A stretch of DNA of 50,214 nt from Bradyrhizobium sp. BR13661 (GCF_029892425.1 NZ_JARXWB010000044.1:1-50214), one strand, 5' to 3'. Positions 24,355-32,167 are shown, counted from the first letter of the stretch. Notes: generated by a model from the sequence alone, not told the origin. A program made the numbers and translations.

Positions 24355-24815
24355 GGCTGTGTGCCTCGGCTCTTGTCGGTTGAATTGCTTTGGTCGGTGT
24401 CAGTGTTCCCTCCCCCCTTGTGGGGGAGGGTCAGGGAGGGGGGTGAGCCGCGGGCTCCGGCAGACGCGGCCTGGCGGATCGCCTCAACAACCCCCTCGAG
24501 ATTCGACATCACTTGTTCGTTGGTGAAGCGCAGAACTCGAAAACCCTCGGCTGCAAAGAATGCGTCGCGCCGCTGATCTGCCTTCTGGCGCTCGTCGAAA
24601 TCGTGGGTCTCCCCATCAAGTTCGATGATGAGTTTCGAGGAAAAGCAGACGAAGTCGGCGACGTAATTTCCGATTGGCGTTTGGCGACGGATGCCAAGCC
24701 CATCAATTCGATTGGCCTTCAGGTAGCGCCACAGCAGTGTTTCGGCGCGCGTCATCGTACGGCGAAGTTGCTTCGCCCGGCTGCGCTGACGTTCGCTCAC
24801 AACTGCGTGCGGCAT
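24351..24815 (-). CDS. DUF559 (Vsr-like) nuclease-fold protein inserted between pheS and pheT
   Basis: This 154-residue protein has the DUF559 core. RAKQLRRTMTRAETLLWRYLKANRIDGLGIRRQTPIGNYVADFVCFSSKLIIELDGETHD holds the acidic residues expected of a very-short-patch-repair/restriction-endonuclease fold (ADF and ELDGE). DERQKADQRRDAFFAAEGFRVLRFTNEQV completes it. The last 30 residues (SPPSLTLPHKGGG and after) are encoded by a dispersed 40-bp palindrome and look non-functional. An identical inverted copy of that repeat lies upstream, between this gene and pheS. The stop TGA overlaps the pheT ATG. The family has no firmly known cellular role that I can cite. Confidence 0.88.
   Translation of the reverse strand: MPHAVVSERQRSRAKQLRRTMTRAETLLWRYLKANRIDGLGIRRQTPIGNYVADFVCFSSKLIIELDGETHDFDERQKADQRRDAFFAAEGFRVLRFTNEQVMSNLEGVVEAIRQAASAGARGSPPSLTLPHKGGGNTDTDQSNSTDKSRGTQP
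24405..24444 (-). repeat. 40-bp inverted repeat, pheT-side copy
   Basis: This element is the exact reverse complement of 24824-24863 over 40 bases. It lies inside the DUF559 reading frame and encodes its PPSLTLPHKGGGN tail. Internally it is palindromic (CCCTCCCCC/GGGGGAGGG). Confidence 0.85.
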
Positions 24816-24823
24816 CCGTGGCT

Positions 24824-24863
24824 ACCCCCCTCCCTGACCCTCCCCCACAAGGGGGGAGGGAAC
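24824..24863 (+). repeat. 40-bp inverted repeat, pheS-side copy
   Basis: This is the identical partner of 24405-24444 in opposite orientation, 8 bases upstream of the DUF559 start and 32 bases beyond the pheS stop. The two copies enclose the core of the DUF559 gene and its leader. Confidence 0.85.
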
Positions 24864-24895
24864 GGAGAGAGTCATCGTATGGCCGATCGCCAGCA

Positions 24896-25978
24896 TCACG
24901 AGCTCAACCCTCCCGCGAGTGTCGGCACTTCCAGCGGCTTGAAGCCGTAATGGTTGAGCCAGCGGACGTCGCTGTCGAACAGCTGGCGCAAATCGGCGAT
25001 GCCGTATTTCAGCATGGCGATGCGGTCGATGCCCATGCCCCAGGCGAAGCCCTGGTACTCGTCGGGATCGATGCCGCAGGCGCGCAGCACGTTCGGATGC
25101 ACCATGCCGCAGCCGAGGATCTCCATCCAGTCTTCGCCCTCGCCAAAGCGGATTTCGTTCTTGTCGCGGCGGCACTGCAAGTCGACTTCCAGCGACGGCT
25201 CGGTGAACGGGAAGAACGAGGGACGGAAGCGCATGTTGATGTGGTCGACCTCGAAGAACGCCTTGCAGAATTCCTGCAGGATCCATTTGAGGTGGCCGAG
25301 ATGCGAGTGCTTGTCGATGACGAGGCCTTCGACCTGGTGGAATTGCGGCGTGTGGGTCGCATCCGAATCGATGCGGTAGGTGCGGCCCGGGCAGATCACG
25401 CGGATCGGCGGCTTCTGGGTCAGCATCGTGCGCACCTGCACCGGCGATGTGTGGGTCCGCAGCAGCATGCGCGAGCCGTCCTGCTTCGGATGGAAGAAGA
25501 ACGTGTCGTGCATCTCGCGGGCCGGATGGCCTTCCGGGAAATTCAGCTTGGTGAAGTTGTAGTCGTCGGTCTCGATGTCTGGGCCTTCGGCGACCGAGAA
25601 GCCCATGTCGGCGAAGATCGTGGTCAGCTCGTCCCAGACCTGGCTCAGCGGATGGATGCGCCCCGTCTCGGTCGCAGCATCGCGCAGCGGCAGGGTGACG
25701 TCGACGGTCTCTGAGGCGAGCCGCGCATCGAGCGCTGCCGACTTCAGCACGTCGCGCCGTGCGGCCAGCGCCTCGGCGACCTTGTCCTTGGCCTGGTTGA
25801 TCGCCGCACCTTGCGTCTTGCGCTCGTCGGGCGACATCTTGCCGAGCGTGGCAAGCAGCGCCGAGATCGAGCCCTTCTTGCCGAGGGCTGCGACGCGCAC
25901 CGCTTCGAGCGTGGCTTCGTCGCCGGCGGCGGCGATCTGGTCGAGGATGGATGTTTCAAGCGTTGCGAGGTCGGACAC
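24896..25978 (-). CDS. pheS: Phenylalanine-tRNA ligase alpha subunit
   Basis: PheS is the catalytic subunit of the alpha2-beta2 synthetase. The 360-residue protein has an N-terminal coiled-coil (residues 1-90). A class II core follows, with motif 2 RTHTSPVQVRTM...ICPGRTYRIDSDATHTPQFHQVEGLVID and motif 3 GFAWGMGIDRIAMLKYGIADLR. HPLSQVWDELTTIFADMGF is the usual entry to the catalytic domain. The start is the GTG at 25976-25978 (VSDLATLE), 7 bases after AAGGA; the frame extends 20 codons upstream with no family similarity. The DUF559 gene separates it from pheT. Confidence 0.96.
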   Translation of the reverse strand: MSDLATLETSILDQIAAAGDEATLEAVRVAALGKKGSISALLATLGKMSPDERKTQGAAINQAKDKVAEALAARRDVLKSAALDARLASETVDVTLPLRDAATETGRIHPLSQVWDELTTIFADMGFSVAEGPDIETDDYNFTKLNFPEGHPAREMHDTFFFHPKQDGSRMLLRTHTSPVQVRTMLTQKPPIRVICPGRTYRIDSDATHTPQFHQVEGLVIDKHSHLGHLKWILQEFCKAFFEVDHINMRFRPSFFPFTEPSLEVDLQCRRDKNEIRFGEGEDWMEILGCGMVHPNVLRACGIDPDEYQGFAWGMGIDRIAMLKYGIADLRQLFDSDVRWLNHYGFKPLEVPTLAGGLSS

Positions 25979-26129
25979 AGGCAAATCCTTGGCTCCAAAT
26001 TCGGCTGGGTTGTCGCCGCCAGAAGGGCGTAACGTCAAGCAAAAAGCCGGTCATTTTGATGCCTGAGCGGCTGGGTTGAACCTCGTGCGGGGCCCGGGCA
26101 CCAAGACAGGATACGAGGAGACCTTTGCG

Positions 26130-26555
26130 ATGCCTTCGAAATGCTGTCTTGCCGCTTCTCTTGCCGCTGTGGCCATCGTCCTGTCGGTCGCCGCAACGCC
26201 TGCGCGCGCCATGGTTTGCATGGACACATCCATGACGTTGGACGAGGTCGTGGACGCTATCAGCACCCAGAAGAGCTGCCAAAGTGCAATGAAGCTGGCT
26301 CAGGATTGCCAATTGACCGCGAGTGGCGACGTCCAGCTCGGCGCCGCCGTCGAGAAGAAATGCGAGGCGGACTTCAAGCCCGGCCTCAGTGCCGCACAAA
26401 CGCAGGCGTACAAAGGCGAGATGCACGCGTGCGACATCAAGTACCGGAACAAGTCCGGCACCATGTACATCTCGTTCACGGCATTCTGCCGGGCGGAGGT
26501 TGCCCAGCGTTATTCGCAACGCGCGCTGAAGGCCGCGGGCCAGTCGGCCCGCTAG
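26130..26555 (+). CDS. Small secreted six-cysteine protein
   Basis: I do not recognise the family. ATG 26130 follows GAGGAG and opens a clear Sec signal peptide (LAASLAAVAIVLSVAATPARA). The mature part is about 116 residues with six cysteines (MVC, KSC, QDC, KKC, HAC, AFC), enough for three disulfides in the periplasm. The segment after Cys-6 is helical and basic. It sits on the plus strand between minus-strand pheS and rplT. No partner gene is evident. Confidence 0.75.
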   Translation: MPSKCCLAASLAAVAIVLSVAATPARAMVCMDTSMTLDEVVDAISTQKSCQSAMKLAQDCQLTASGDVQLGAAVEKKCEADFKPGLSAAQTQAYKGEMHACDIKYRNKSGTMYISFTAFCRAEVAQRYSQRALKAAGQSAR

Positions 26556-26581
26556 CCGGGTCAGGCGGCGAGCGCAGCCTC

Positions 26582-26941
26582 TTAAGCGGCTAGGGCAGCC
26601 TTGGCCTTCTCGGCGATCGCCTGGAACGCCGCGGGCTCGCTGATCGCGAGATCCGACAGCACCTTGCGGTCCACGGTGATCCCGGACTTGGCCATGCCGT
26701 CGATAAATCGGCTGTAGGTCAGACCGAACGGACGAACGGCAGCATTGATGCGCTGGATCCAGAGCGCGCGGAACGTGCGCTTCTTACGCTTGCGGTCGCG
26801 GAAGGCGTATTGCTGGGCCTTCTCCACGGCCGGCTTGGCGGCGCGGATGGTGTTCTTGCGGCGGCCGTAGAAACCCTTGGCGGCCTTGTAGACTTTCTTG
26901 TGCTTGGCGTGGGCGGTCACACCGCGTTTGACGCGAGACAT
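26582..26941 (-). CDS. rplT: Ribosomal protein L20
   Basis: L20 binds 23S rRNA early in 50S assembly and in several bacteria represses its own operon. The 119-residue sequence is typical: MSRVKRGVTAHAKHKKVYKAAKGFYGRRKNTIRAAKPAVEKAQQYAFRDRKRKKR, followed by the globular half with RFIDGMAKSGITVDRKVLSDLA. It lies 90 bases downstream of rpmI on the same strand. In many bacteria infC precedes rpmI directly; here a secreted-protein gene on the other strand lies between them. Confidence 0.98.
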   Translation of the reverse strand: MSRVKRGVTAHAKHKKVYKAAKGFYGRRKNTIRAAKPAVEKAQQYAFRDRKRKKRTFRALWIQRINAAVRPFGLTYSRFIDGMAKSGITVDRKVLSDLAISEPAAFQAIAEKAKAALAA

Positions 26942-27031
26942 GACAAAAATCCTTCAGAGATGACTTCGGTTTAGGATTGCCGCGGAAGCCGCGACAGAGG
27001 TGGCAATGATCTTGGACGATCCTGGACGCGA

Positions 27032-27232
27032 TCAGGCGTTCGGCAAGAAGTACTTCTTGACGTTGTCGCCGTCGGTCTTGAACAGCACGGCGGTGCCGCG
27101 CAGCTGACGGATCTGCTTCTTCGTCCGCTTGATCATGCCGTGACGCTTGCTGCGATGAGCGAACATCACTTTGCCGGTGGCAGTCACCTTGAAGCGCTTT
27201 TTAGCGCCCGATTTGGTCTTCAGCTTGGGCAT
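27032..27232 (-). CDS. rpmI: Ribosomal protein L35
   Basis: L35 is a small 50S protein of 66 residues. The sequence MPKLKTKSGAKKRFKVTATGKV followed by KRTKKQIRQLRGTAV and NVKKYFLPNA is diagnostic. ATG 27232 is chosen, with GAGGAG upstream; the frame extends 18 codons further without family similarity. It is transcribed with rplT. Confidence 0.97.
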   Translation of the reverse strand: MPKLKTKSGAKKRFKVTATGKVMFAHRSKRHGMIKRTKKQIRQLRGTAVLFKTDGDNVKKYFLPNA

Positions 27233-27505
27233 TTGGCTCTCCTCATGGCCAACGAAATCCGCCCGCGAAGGCGGCATGGCCGTCAAAAATGCTCGTTAGA
27301 GCGTTGATTGTGCTCAGGTTTTACGAACAAGCGCGAAACCCGCACGAAACACCGCCACGGCAGCCCTTAATCAGCCGGGCGATGAAGGTCGGCCTTATGA
27401 CAGAGGACGGGCCGGATGGCAACGATGAACCGCGGGAATGGCCGCGCCGACTATTGGGGGTTGCCACCCCATCGTTCACGCTGTCCCGTTCGGAGCAGGA
27501 CCAAA

Positions 27506-27904
27506 ATGGCCCATTTTTCCCAATCGATTTTGTCTGTCGTCGTCCGCCCGCGCCGTCTGGCGCTGTTCGCCGCGTTCGCTGCGGCCGCTGTTCCATCAAG
27601 TGCCGATGCCCGTATCGGCGGTTATGACGGCGTCTGGAACGTCACCTTCGCCACCACCCGCGGCGCCTGCAGCTCGGGCTACAGCGTTCCTTTCACCGTC
27701 ACAGGCAACCGGGTGTCGTCCGCCGGCGGTGGCCGTGTGTCCGGTACCGTCAATCGCGGCGGGGCCGTCGCGGTTCAGGTGTCGGTCGGTGCCTCCCATG
27801 CCACCGGCGGCGGCCGTCTGGGCGGCGCGGCCGGTGCCGGTTCCTGGAAGGGCGTCATCTCCGGCGACCAATGCAGCGGCACCTGGCAGGCAACGCGAAC
27901 CTGA
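27506..27904 (+). CDS. Secreted Gly-rich small protein
   Basis: The protein has 132 residues from ATG 27506, which follows AGGA. A signal peptide (RRLALFAAFAAAAVPSSADA) is followed by IGGYDGVWNVTFATTRGACSSGYSVPFTV and a Gly/Ser/Val-rich beta-like body. It ends with GSWKGVISGDQCSGTWQATR. The two Cys residues could form one disulfide. I recall similar small exported proteins in Bradyrhizobium genomes without known function. It interrupts the infC/rpmI arrangement on the opposite strand. Confidence 0.72.
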   Translation: MAHFSQSILSVVVRPRRLALFAAFAAAAVPSSADARIGGYDGVWNVTFATTRGACSSGYSVPFTVTGNRVSSAGGGRVSGTVNRGGAVAVQVSVGASHATGGGRLGGAAGAGSWKGVISGDQCSGTWQATRT

Positions 27905-27910
27905 AAACAA

Positions 27911-27941
27911 AACGGCCCGCCGGAGATCCGGACGGGCCGTT
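27911..27941 (-). terminator. Intrinsic terminator of infC
   Basis: AACGGCCCG and CGGGCCGTT form a 9-bp GC-rich stem. On the minus strand it is followed by TTTTGTTTT. The element starts 26 bases beyond the infC stop. It also lies 7 bases after the convergent secreted-protein gene and could serve both, but the T-tract favours the minus strand. Confidence 0.75.
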
Positions 27942-27967
27942 GAAATCTCGGCTGCGGCGAGCCGGCG

Positions 27968-28507
27968 TCAGCGCGGCGCCAGCACCATGACGACCTGGCG
28001 GCCTTCGAACCGGGCGTCCTGCTCGACCTTGGCGAGCTCGGCGACGTCGGTCTTGATCTTGTCCAGCAGCTTGGTGCCGATCTCCTGGTGCGCCATTTCG
28101 CGGCCGCGATAGCGCAGGGTGATCTTGACCTTGTCGCCCTCTTCGAAGAACCGCAGCATCGCGCGCATCTTCACGTCATAGTCGTGGTCGTCGATCATCG
28201 GGCGGAGCTTGATCTCCTTGATCTCGACGGTCTTTTGACGCTTGCGAGCCTCGGCGGCTTTCTTCTGGGCGGAATACTTATACTTCCCGTAGTCCATGAT
28301 CTTGCAGACGGGAGGGCTGACATTTGGCGAAATCTCAACGAGATCCATGCCCGCTTCCTGGGCCATCTTGATAGCCATCATCGTCTCGACCGTGCCTCTG
28401 TTGTCACCGGTCTGATCGATCAGCTGGATTTGCGCGTTGCGAATATCATCATTGATGCGCGGCCCATCTTTGCTGGCAACGGGCGGGGCTCTATTGGGAC
28501 GGCGAAT
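27968..28507 (-). CDS. infC: Translation initiation factor IF-3 with AUU start
   Basis: IF-3 keeps ribosomal subunits apart and checks start codons. From ATT 28505-28507 the protein has 179 residues, the normal length, beginning RRPNRAPPVASKDGPRINDDIR. GGAG lies 8 bases before the ATT. The only upstream ATG (28570) adds 21 residues with no family similarity. An AUU start is the classical IF-3 autoregulation device in E. coli. Core motifs include VEISPNVSPPVCKIMDYGKYKY and VKITLRYRGREMAHQEIG. It is followed by an intrinsic terminator. Confidence 0.95.
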   Translation of the reverse strand: MRRPNRAPPVASKDGPRINDDIRNAQIQLIDQTGDNRGTVETMMAIKMAQEAGMDLVEISPNVSPPVCKIMDYGKYKYSAQKKAAEARKRQKTVEIKEIKLRPMIDDHDYDVKMRAMLRFFEEGDKVKITLRYRGREMAHQEIGTKLLDKIKTDVAELAKVEQDARFEGRQVVMVLAPR

Positions 28508-28751
28508 GGGTGGTTCTCCAAGATCGTGAAAGGAAGTGGCTATTTTGCAGGAATATGGGTTTGCCGGCAAGCAAGTCGCTGTTGCGAGCAGCGAAAACCC
28601 TCAAATGCGAGGCATTTTGGCCACGCCTATCGGCACGGTGCACGACATAGACACCTTGCTCCCGTTCCGCAAGCGTCCCAAAGGGTCAATACCAATATAG
28701 GGTTGCTTGGCGCCCGGAGACCTCGAACCCCGCAACAAGAGTAAACGTTCC

Positions 28752-29552
28752 ATGACCTCAGCTATTCCCGATGCCGTGCTCGACTTCATCGAAATTGGCG
28801 AGGGTCCGTCAGCGCGCAGGATCGCGGTGCGCCACCGTGCCGGCCAAGGATCTGGTCAAGGTCCCGGCCTGGTCTGGCTCGGCGGCTTCAAGTCGGACAT
28901 GCAGGGCGGCAAGGCGGTGGCGCTCGACGCGTGGGCCGGAGAGCGTGGCCGTGCCGTGGTCCGGTTCGACTATTCCGGCCATGGCGAATCCAGCGGCGAG
29001 TTCGCCGATGGAACCATCGGCCGCTGGCTCGAGGATAGCGTCGCGGTGTTCGAGCGATTCTGCACCGGTCCGCAGATTCTGATCGGCTCCTCCATGGGCG
29101 GCTGGATGGCGCTGCTGCTCGCGCGCGAGATCAAGAAACGTTCAGGGAAAGCGTCGCTCGCGGGCCTGGTGCTGATCGCGCCGGCGCCCGACTTCACGGA
29201 AGAGCTGATGTGGAAGAATTTCTCGCCCGAGGTGAAGCAGGAGATCGAGACCAAGGGCTTTTGGCTGCGGCCCTCCGAATATGGTGACGGCACGCCCTAT
29301 CCGATCACGCGCAAGCTGATCGAGGAGGGACGCAACCATCTCGTGCTCGGCAGCGCCATCGATCTCGGCTGTCCCGTCCGCATCCTGCAAGGCGCAAGGG
29401 ATCCCGATGTGCCGTGGCAGCATGCGTTTGCGCTGACGCATCGCCTGCCGGCCGACGACGTCGTGCTCACCTTGATCCAGGATGGCGACCACCGCCTCTC
29501 CCGCCCGCAAGACATCGCACGCATTCTTGCCGCGGTGGCGGAGATCGGGTGA
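28752..29552 (+). CDS. Alpha/beta hydrolase
   Basis: This 266-residue hydrolase has all the fold's marks. The nucleophile elbow GSSMGG carries the Ser, GARDPDVPW the acidic residue, and DGDHRLSRP the His. GGFKSDMQGGKA is the oxyanion-loop region and FDYSGHGES the strand before the elbow. It resembles the palmitoyl-thioesterase ABHD10-like group of alphaproteobacteria, but the substrate is not clear. ATG 28752 (MTSAIPDAVLDF) is chosen over an upstream ATG at 28707. The NTF2-like gene follows 36 bases later. Confidence 0.87.
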   Translation: MTSAIPDAVLDFIEIGEGPSARRIAVRHRAGQGSGQGPGLVWLGGFKSDMQGGKAVALDAWAGERGRAVVRFDYSGHGESSGEFADGTIGRWLEDSVAVFERFCTGPQILIGSSMGGWMALLLAREIKKRSGKASLAGLVLIAPAPDFTEELMWKNFSPEVKQEIETKGFWLRPSEYGDGTPYPITRKLIEEGRNHLVLGSAIDLGCPVRILQGARDPDVPWQHAFALTHRLPADDVVLTLIQDGDHRLSRPQDIARILAAVAEIG

Positions 29553-29588
29553 AGTAGGAGCGACAAGAAGCGCCGGGAGGCAAATCCA

Positions 29589-30056
29589 ATGACCACCACC
29601 GCGATGCTGCGCGCCTTCTGCGATGCCGTCGAACAGCGCAACGGCTGTGCCTTTGCTGAGCTCTTCACCGAAGACGGCGTCTATCACGACGTGTTCTATG
29701 GCGCGTTCGCGGGCCGCGAGAAGATCGCCGCGATGGTCGACGACTGGTTCTATCGCACGGCGACCGATTTCCGCTGGGACATGCACGATCCCGTCAGCAA
29801 CGGCACCACGCTCTACGCGCGCTACACGTTCAGCTACACATCAACGCTGCCGGAAGCGAACGGCGTGCGGGCGATGTTCGAGGGCGTTGCGATCATGACG
29901 CTCCGCGACGGCAAGATCGTGAATTACCACGAGGTCGCCAACACCGCGCCGGCGTTCGTCGATCTGAAATTCGCGCCCGAAAGGATCGCGAAGATCGCCG
30001 GCAAGCAAGGTGCCGAGTTGAAGGCGCGGCCGGAGATGAAGCGGCATCTGGCGTAG
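29589..30056 (+). CDS. NTF2-like/SnoaL-type small-molecule-binding protein
   Basis: The 155-residue protein has the SnoaL/NTF2 cone fold signature: MLRAFCDAVEQRNGCAFAELFTEDGVYHDVFYGAFAGREKIAAMVDDWF near the N-terminus and FEGVAIMTLRDGKIVNYHEVANTAPAFVDL later. Members act as isomerases, dehydratases or ligand binders; no catalytic assignment is possible. It lies 36 bases downstream of the alpha/beta hydrolase and is probably co-transcribed. Confidence 0.85.
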   Translation: MTTTAMLRAFCDAVEQRNGCAFAELFTEDGVYHDVFYGAFAGREKIAAMVDDWFYRTATDFRWDMHDPVSNGTTLYARYTFSYTSTLPEANGVRAMFEGVAIMTLRDGKIVNYHEVANTAPAFVDLKFAPERIAKIAGKQGAELKARPEMKRHLA

Positions 30057-30068
30057 CTGCCTCCACGC

Positions 30069-30195
30069 CGTCATTCCGGGGCGCGCCACTTGGCGCGAGC
30101 TATGGTGCGCAATCGCGCACCTGAGAATCCATCGGGCCTCGAGGCCTGCTGTTGAATGGATTCCGGGCTCTCGCTTCGCGCGCCCCGGAATGACG
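30069..30195. repeat. GTCATTCCGGGG-type dispersed repeat
   Basis: The element starts CGTCATTCCGGGGCGCGCC and ends with the inverse GCGCCCCGGAATGACG, enclosing about 90 bases with a further internal dyad. I recognise it as a family common in Bradyrhizobium intergenic DNA. It fills the gap between convergent genes. A shorter relative is at 41077. Confidence 0.75.
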
Positions 30196-30200
30196 GATAA

Positions 30201-31004
30201 CTACGGCTGCGGCACCACTTTCGCCATCGGCTTGCGCTGTGCCAGTGCGGCGACCGTCGCGGTGCCGATCGGGCCCTGCTCGTCGTAGAGCCAGCATTCG
30301 CCGATGGCGACACCGTCGGTGGCCTGGTGGTTCACAACGTCAAACCCGATCCAGTTCGTCACCGGCAAACGATGCAGATAGATCGTCACGTCGCTGTTGA
30401 TGTAGCCGAGCCCCTTGTCGCCGGCATTGGCGAACGGGCTGGCGAAGTCGGCGCCAACAGCGACATGCACGAACGGCGTCATCGGCACGCCTGCCACGAG
30501 CTCGCGCACTTCGCTCATCCACAGCCGGCGCGGACCGAGCGAACCCATATGGCCGACGATGGGGCGCGTCGTCCATTTGCCGTTCATGCCGAGCCTGGGA
30601 TCGGTGGGCTTCGGAATCTCTGACGGCTTCGGCACGTCCCAGTTCGGCGGCGACCAGACATTGCCGTCAGGATTTTGCGTCTTGCGCAACAGCTGGCAGG
30701 AGGCACGCGCCATGCCGACGCCACCGGAAAAGAACTCCGCCTCCACCACGCGAATGCGCAGGCCGTCGCGCACCAGCCGCGTCTTGACCTCGATCGGCTT
30801 GTCGATGGTCGGCAGCCGAAACATGTCGACGGTGAGCCGCGCGGGCACGAACTCAGGGCCGGAATGGCGCTCCTCGATGGCAAAGCCGAGCAGGCCGATG
30901 ATGACGCGTCCGTGCAGCGATTTCGGATCCCAGGGCCCGTTGGCCACTTCCGTCGGATGGAATGTCTCGCCGTCGCGCGTGAAGAAAGGCATGTTTGTTG
31001 TCAT
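30201..31004 (-). CDS. Acyl-CoA thioesterase-like double-hotdog protein
   Basis: The 267-residue protein looks like a two-hotdog-domain thioesterase. WDPKSLHGRVIIGLLGFAIEERHSGPEFVPARLTVDMFRLPTIDKPIEVKTRLVRDG forms the first domain. The second contains YINSDVTIYLHRLPVTNWIGFDVVNHQATDGVAIGECWLYDEQGPIGTATVAALAQR, matching the conserved end of TesB-like proteins. The substrate is unknown. ATG 31004 is taken; ATG 30992 (MPFF) is an alternative. It lies 32 bases after queG in the same direction. Confidence 0.82.
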   Translation of the reverse strand: MTTNMPFFTRDGETFHPTEVANGPWDPKSLHGRVIIGLLGFAIEERHSGPEFVPARLTVDMFRLPTIDKPIEVKTRLVRDGLRIRVVEAEFFSGGVGMARASCQLLRKTQNPDGNVWSPPNWDVPKPSEIPKPTDPRLGMNGKWTTRPIVGHMGSLGPRRLWMSEVRELVAGVPMTPFVHVAVGADFASPFANAGDKGLGYINSDVTIYLHRLPVTNWIGFDVVNHQATDGVAIGECWLYDEQGPIGTATVAALAQRKPMAKVVPQP

Positions 31005-31036
31005 GATGTGCGACTTTGCGGGAACGCGCGGGGAAA

Positions 31037-32167
31037 TCAAGCCTGGGAAACAGCTCGCCATTCCTCGCAGACGCTCTCGTCGCGCTCACTCGGGCGGGCA
31101 GCCCTCGCTTCTTCGAGATCATTCGGCAGCAGCAACTGCCCTAACGCCCACACCGCAGCGCCACGCACCAGCGGGCTCGCATCGTCAAGCAATCGCCGCG
31201 CCTCGTCCGCCAACGCAACCTCGCCGGAGTTGCCGATCGCGATCAGCACATTGCGCAGGAAGCGATCGCGGCCAATGCGCTTGACCGGTGACTTCGTGAA
31301 CAGCGCGCGAAACGCTGCATCATCCAGCCGCGAAAGTTCAGCGAGACCAGGCGCACGCAATTCATCGCGCGCGGCGAGCTTTGCTTCCCGGCCCTCCTGC
31401 GCGAACTTGTTCCAGGGGCACGCTGCGAGGCAATCGTCGCAGCCATAGATGCGATTGCCGATGGCCTTGCGAAACTCCTGCGGGATCGGACCCTTGTTCT
31501 CGATGGTGAGGTACGAGATGCAGCGCCGCGCATCGAGCTTGTAGGGCGCGGGAAAAGCCGCGGTCGGGCAGATGTCGAGACACGCCTGGCACGAGCCGCA
31601 ATGATCGATCTCGGCGTCGTCGCGCGGCAGTTCGAGCGTGGTGTAGATCGCGCCGAGAAACAGCCACGAGCCGAACTCGCGCGAGACGAGATTGGTATGC
31701 TTGCCCTGCCAGCCCAGATGCGCGGCTTGAGCCAAGGGCTTCTCCATCACCGCTGCGGTATCGACGAACACCTTCACCTCCGACGGCGCAGTCGCGACCA
31801 GCCAGCGCGCCAGCGCCTTCAGCCGCTTCTTGACGAGGTCGTGATAGTCGTCGCCCTGCGCATAGACCGAGATCGCCGCGCGCGTGCGCTGCTTCAGGAT
31901 CGCGAGCGGATCGGAATCGGGGCCGTAATTGACGCCGAGCATGATCACGCTGCGCACGTCGGCCCAAAGCCCGCGCGGATCGACGCGGCGCTCGGGGCTG
32001 GCCGCGAGCCAGTCCATGTCGCCATGGCCGCCCGATGCGATGAATTCGAGAAAATGTTTTCCCGCGCTCTCGATCGTGCCGGGCGCTGTAATGCCGATAC
32101 AGTCGAAGCCGAGCGCGCGCGCCTCCTGCGCCAGCGCCACCTTCAGTTCAGTCGGATCGGAGTTCAG
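31037..32167 (-). CDS. queG: Epoxyqueuosine reductase
   Basis: QueG performs the last step of queuosine synthesis in tRNA, using cobalamin and two 4Fe-4S clusters. The cluster motifs are CGSCQACLDICP, and later RRCISYLTIE with CDDCLAACPWN. GVNYGPDSD and FVDTAAVMEKPLAQAAHLGWQGKHTN are typical. A HEAT-like C-terminal end (DASPLVRGAAVWALGQLL) is present. Family similarity starts at LNSDPTELK, where the codon is CTG (32165-32167) overlapping the GST stop TGA. No ATG or GTG is near there. The next GTG is at 32140, and the open frame reaches 32293. The start is therefore uncertain. Confidence 0.93.
   Translation of the reverse strand: MNSDPTELKVALAQEARALGFDCIGITAPGTIESAGKHFLEFIASGGHGDMDWLAASPERRVDPRGLWADVRSVIMLGVNYGPDSDPLAILKQRTRAAISVYAQGDDYHDLVKKRLKALARWLVATAPSEVKVFVDTAAVMEKPLAQAAHLGWQGKHTNLVSREFGSWLFLGAIYTTLELPRDDAEIDHCGSCQACLDICPTAAFPAPYKLDARRCISYLTIENKGPIPQEFRKAIGNRIYGCDDCLAACPWNKFAQEGREAKLAARDELRAPGLAELSRLDDAAFRALFTKSPVKRIGRDRFLRNVLIAIGNSGEVALADEARRLLDDASPLVRGAAVWALGQLLLPNDLEEARAARPSERDESVCEEWRAVSQA

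Noticed and set aside
28571..28751. Small RNA or riboswitch in the infC leader region
   Set aside because: No recognisable conserved aptamer or strong hairpin was seen; it is probably just two divergent promoters.
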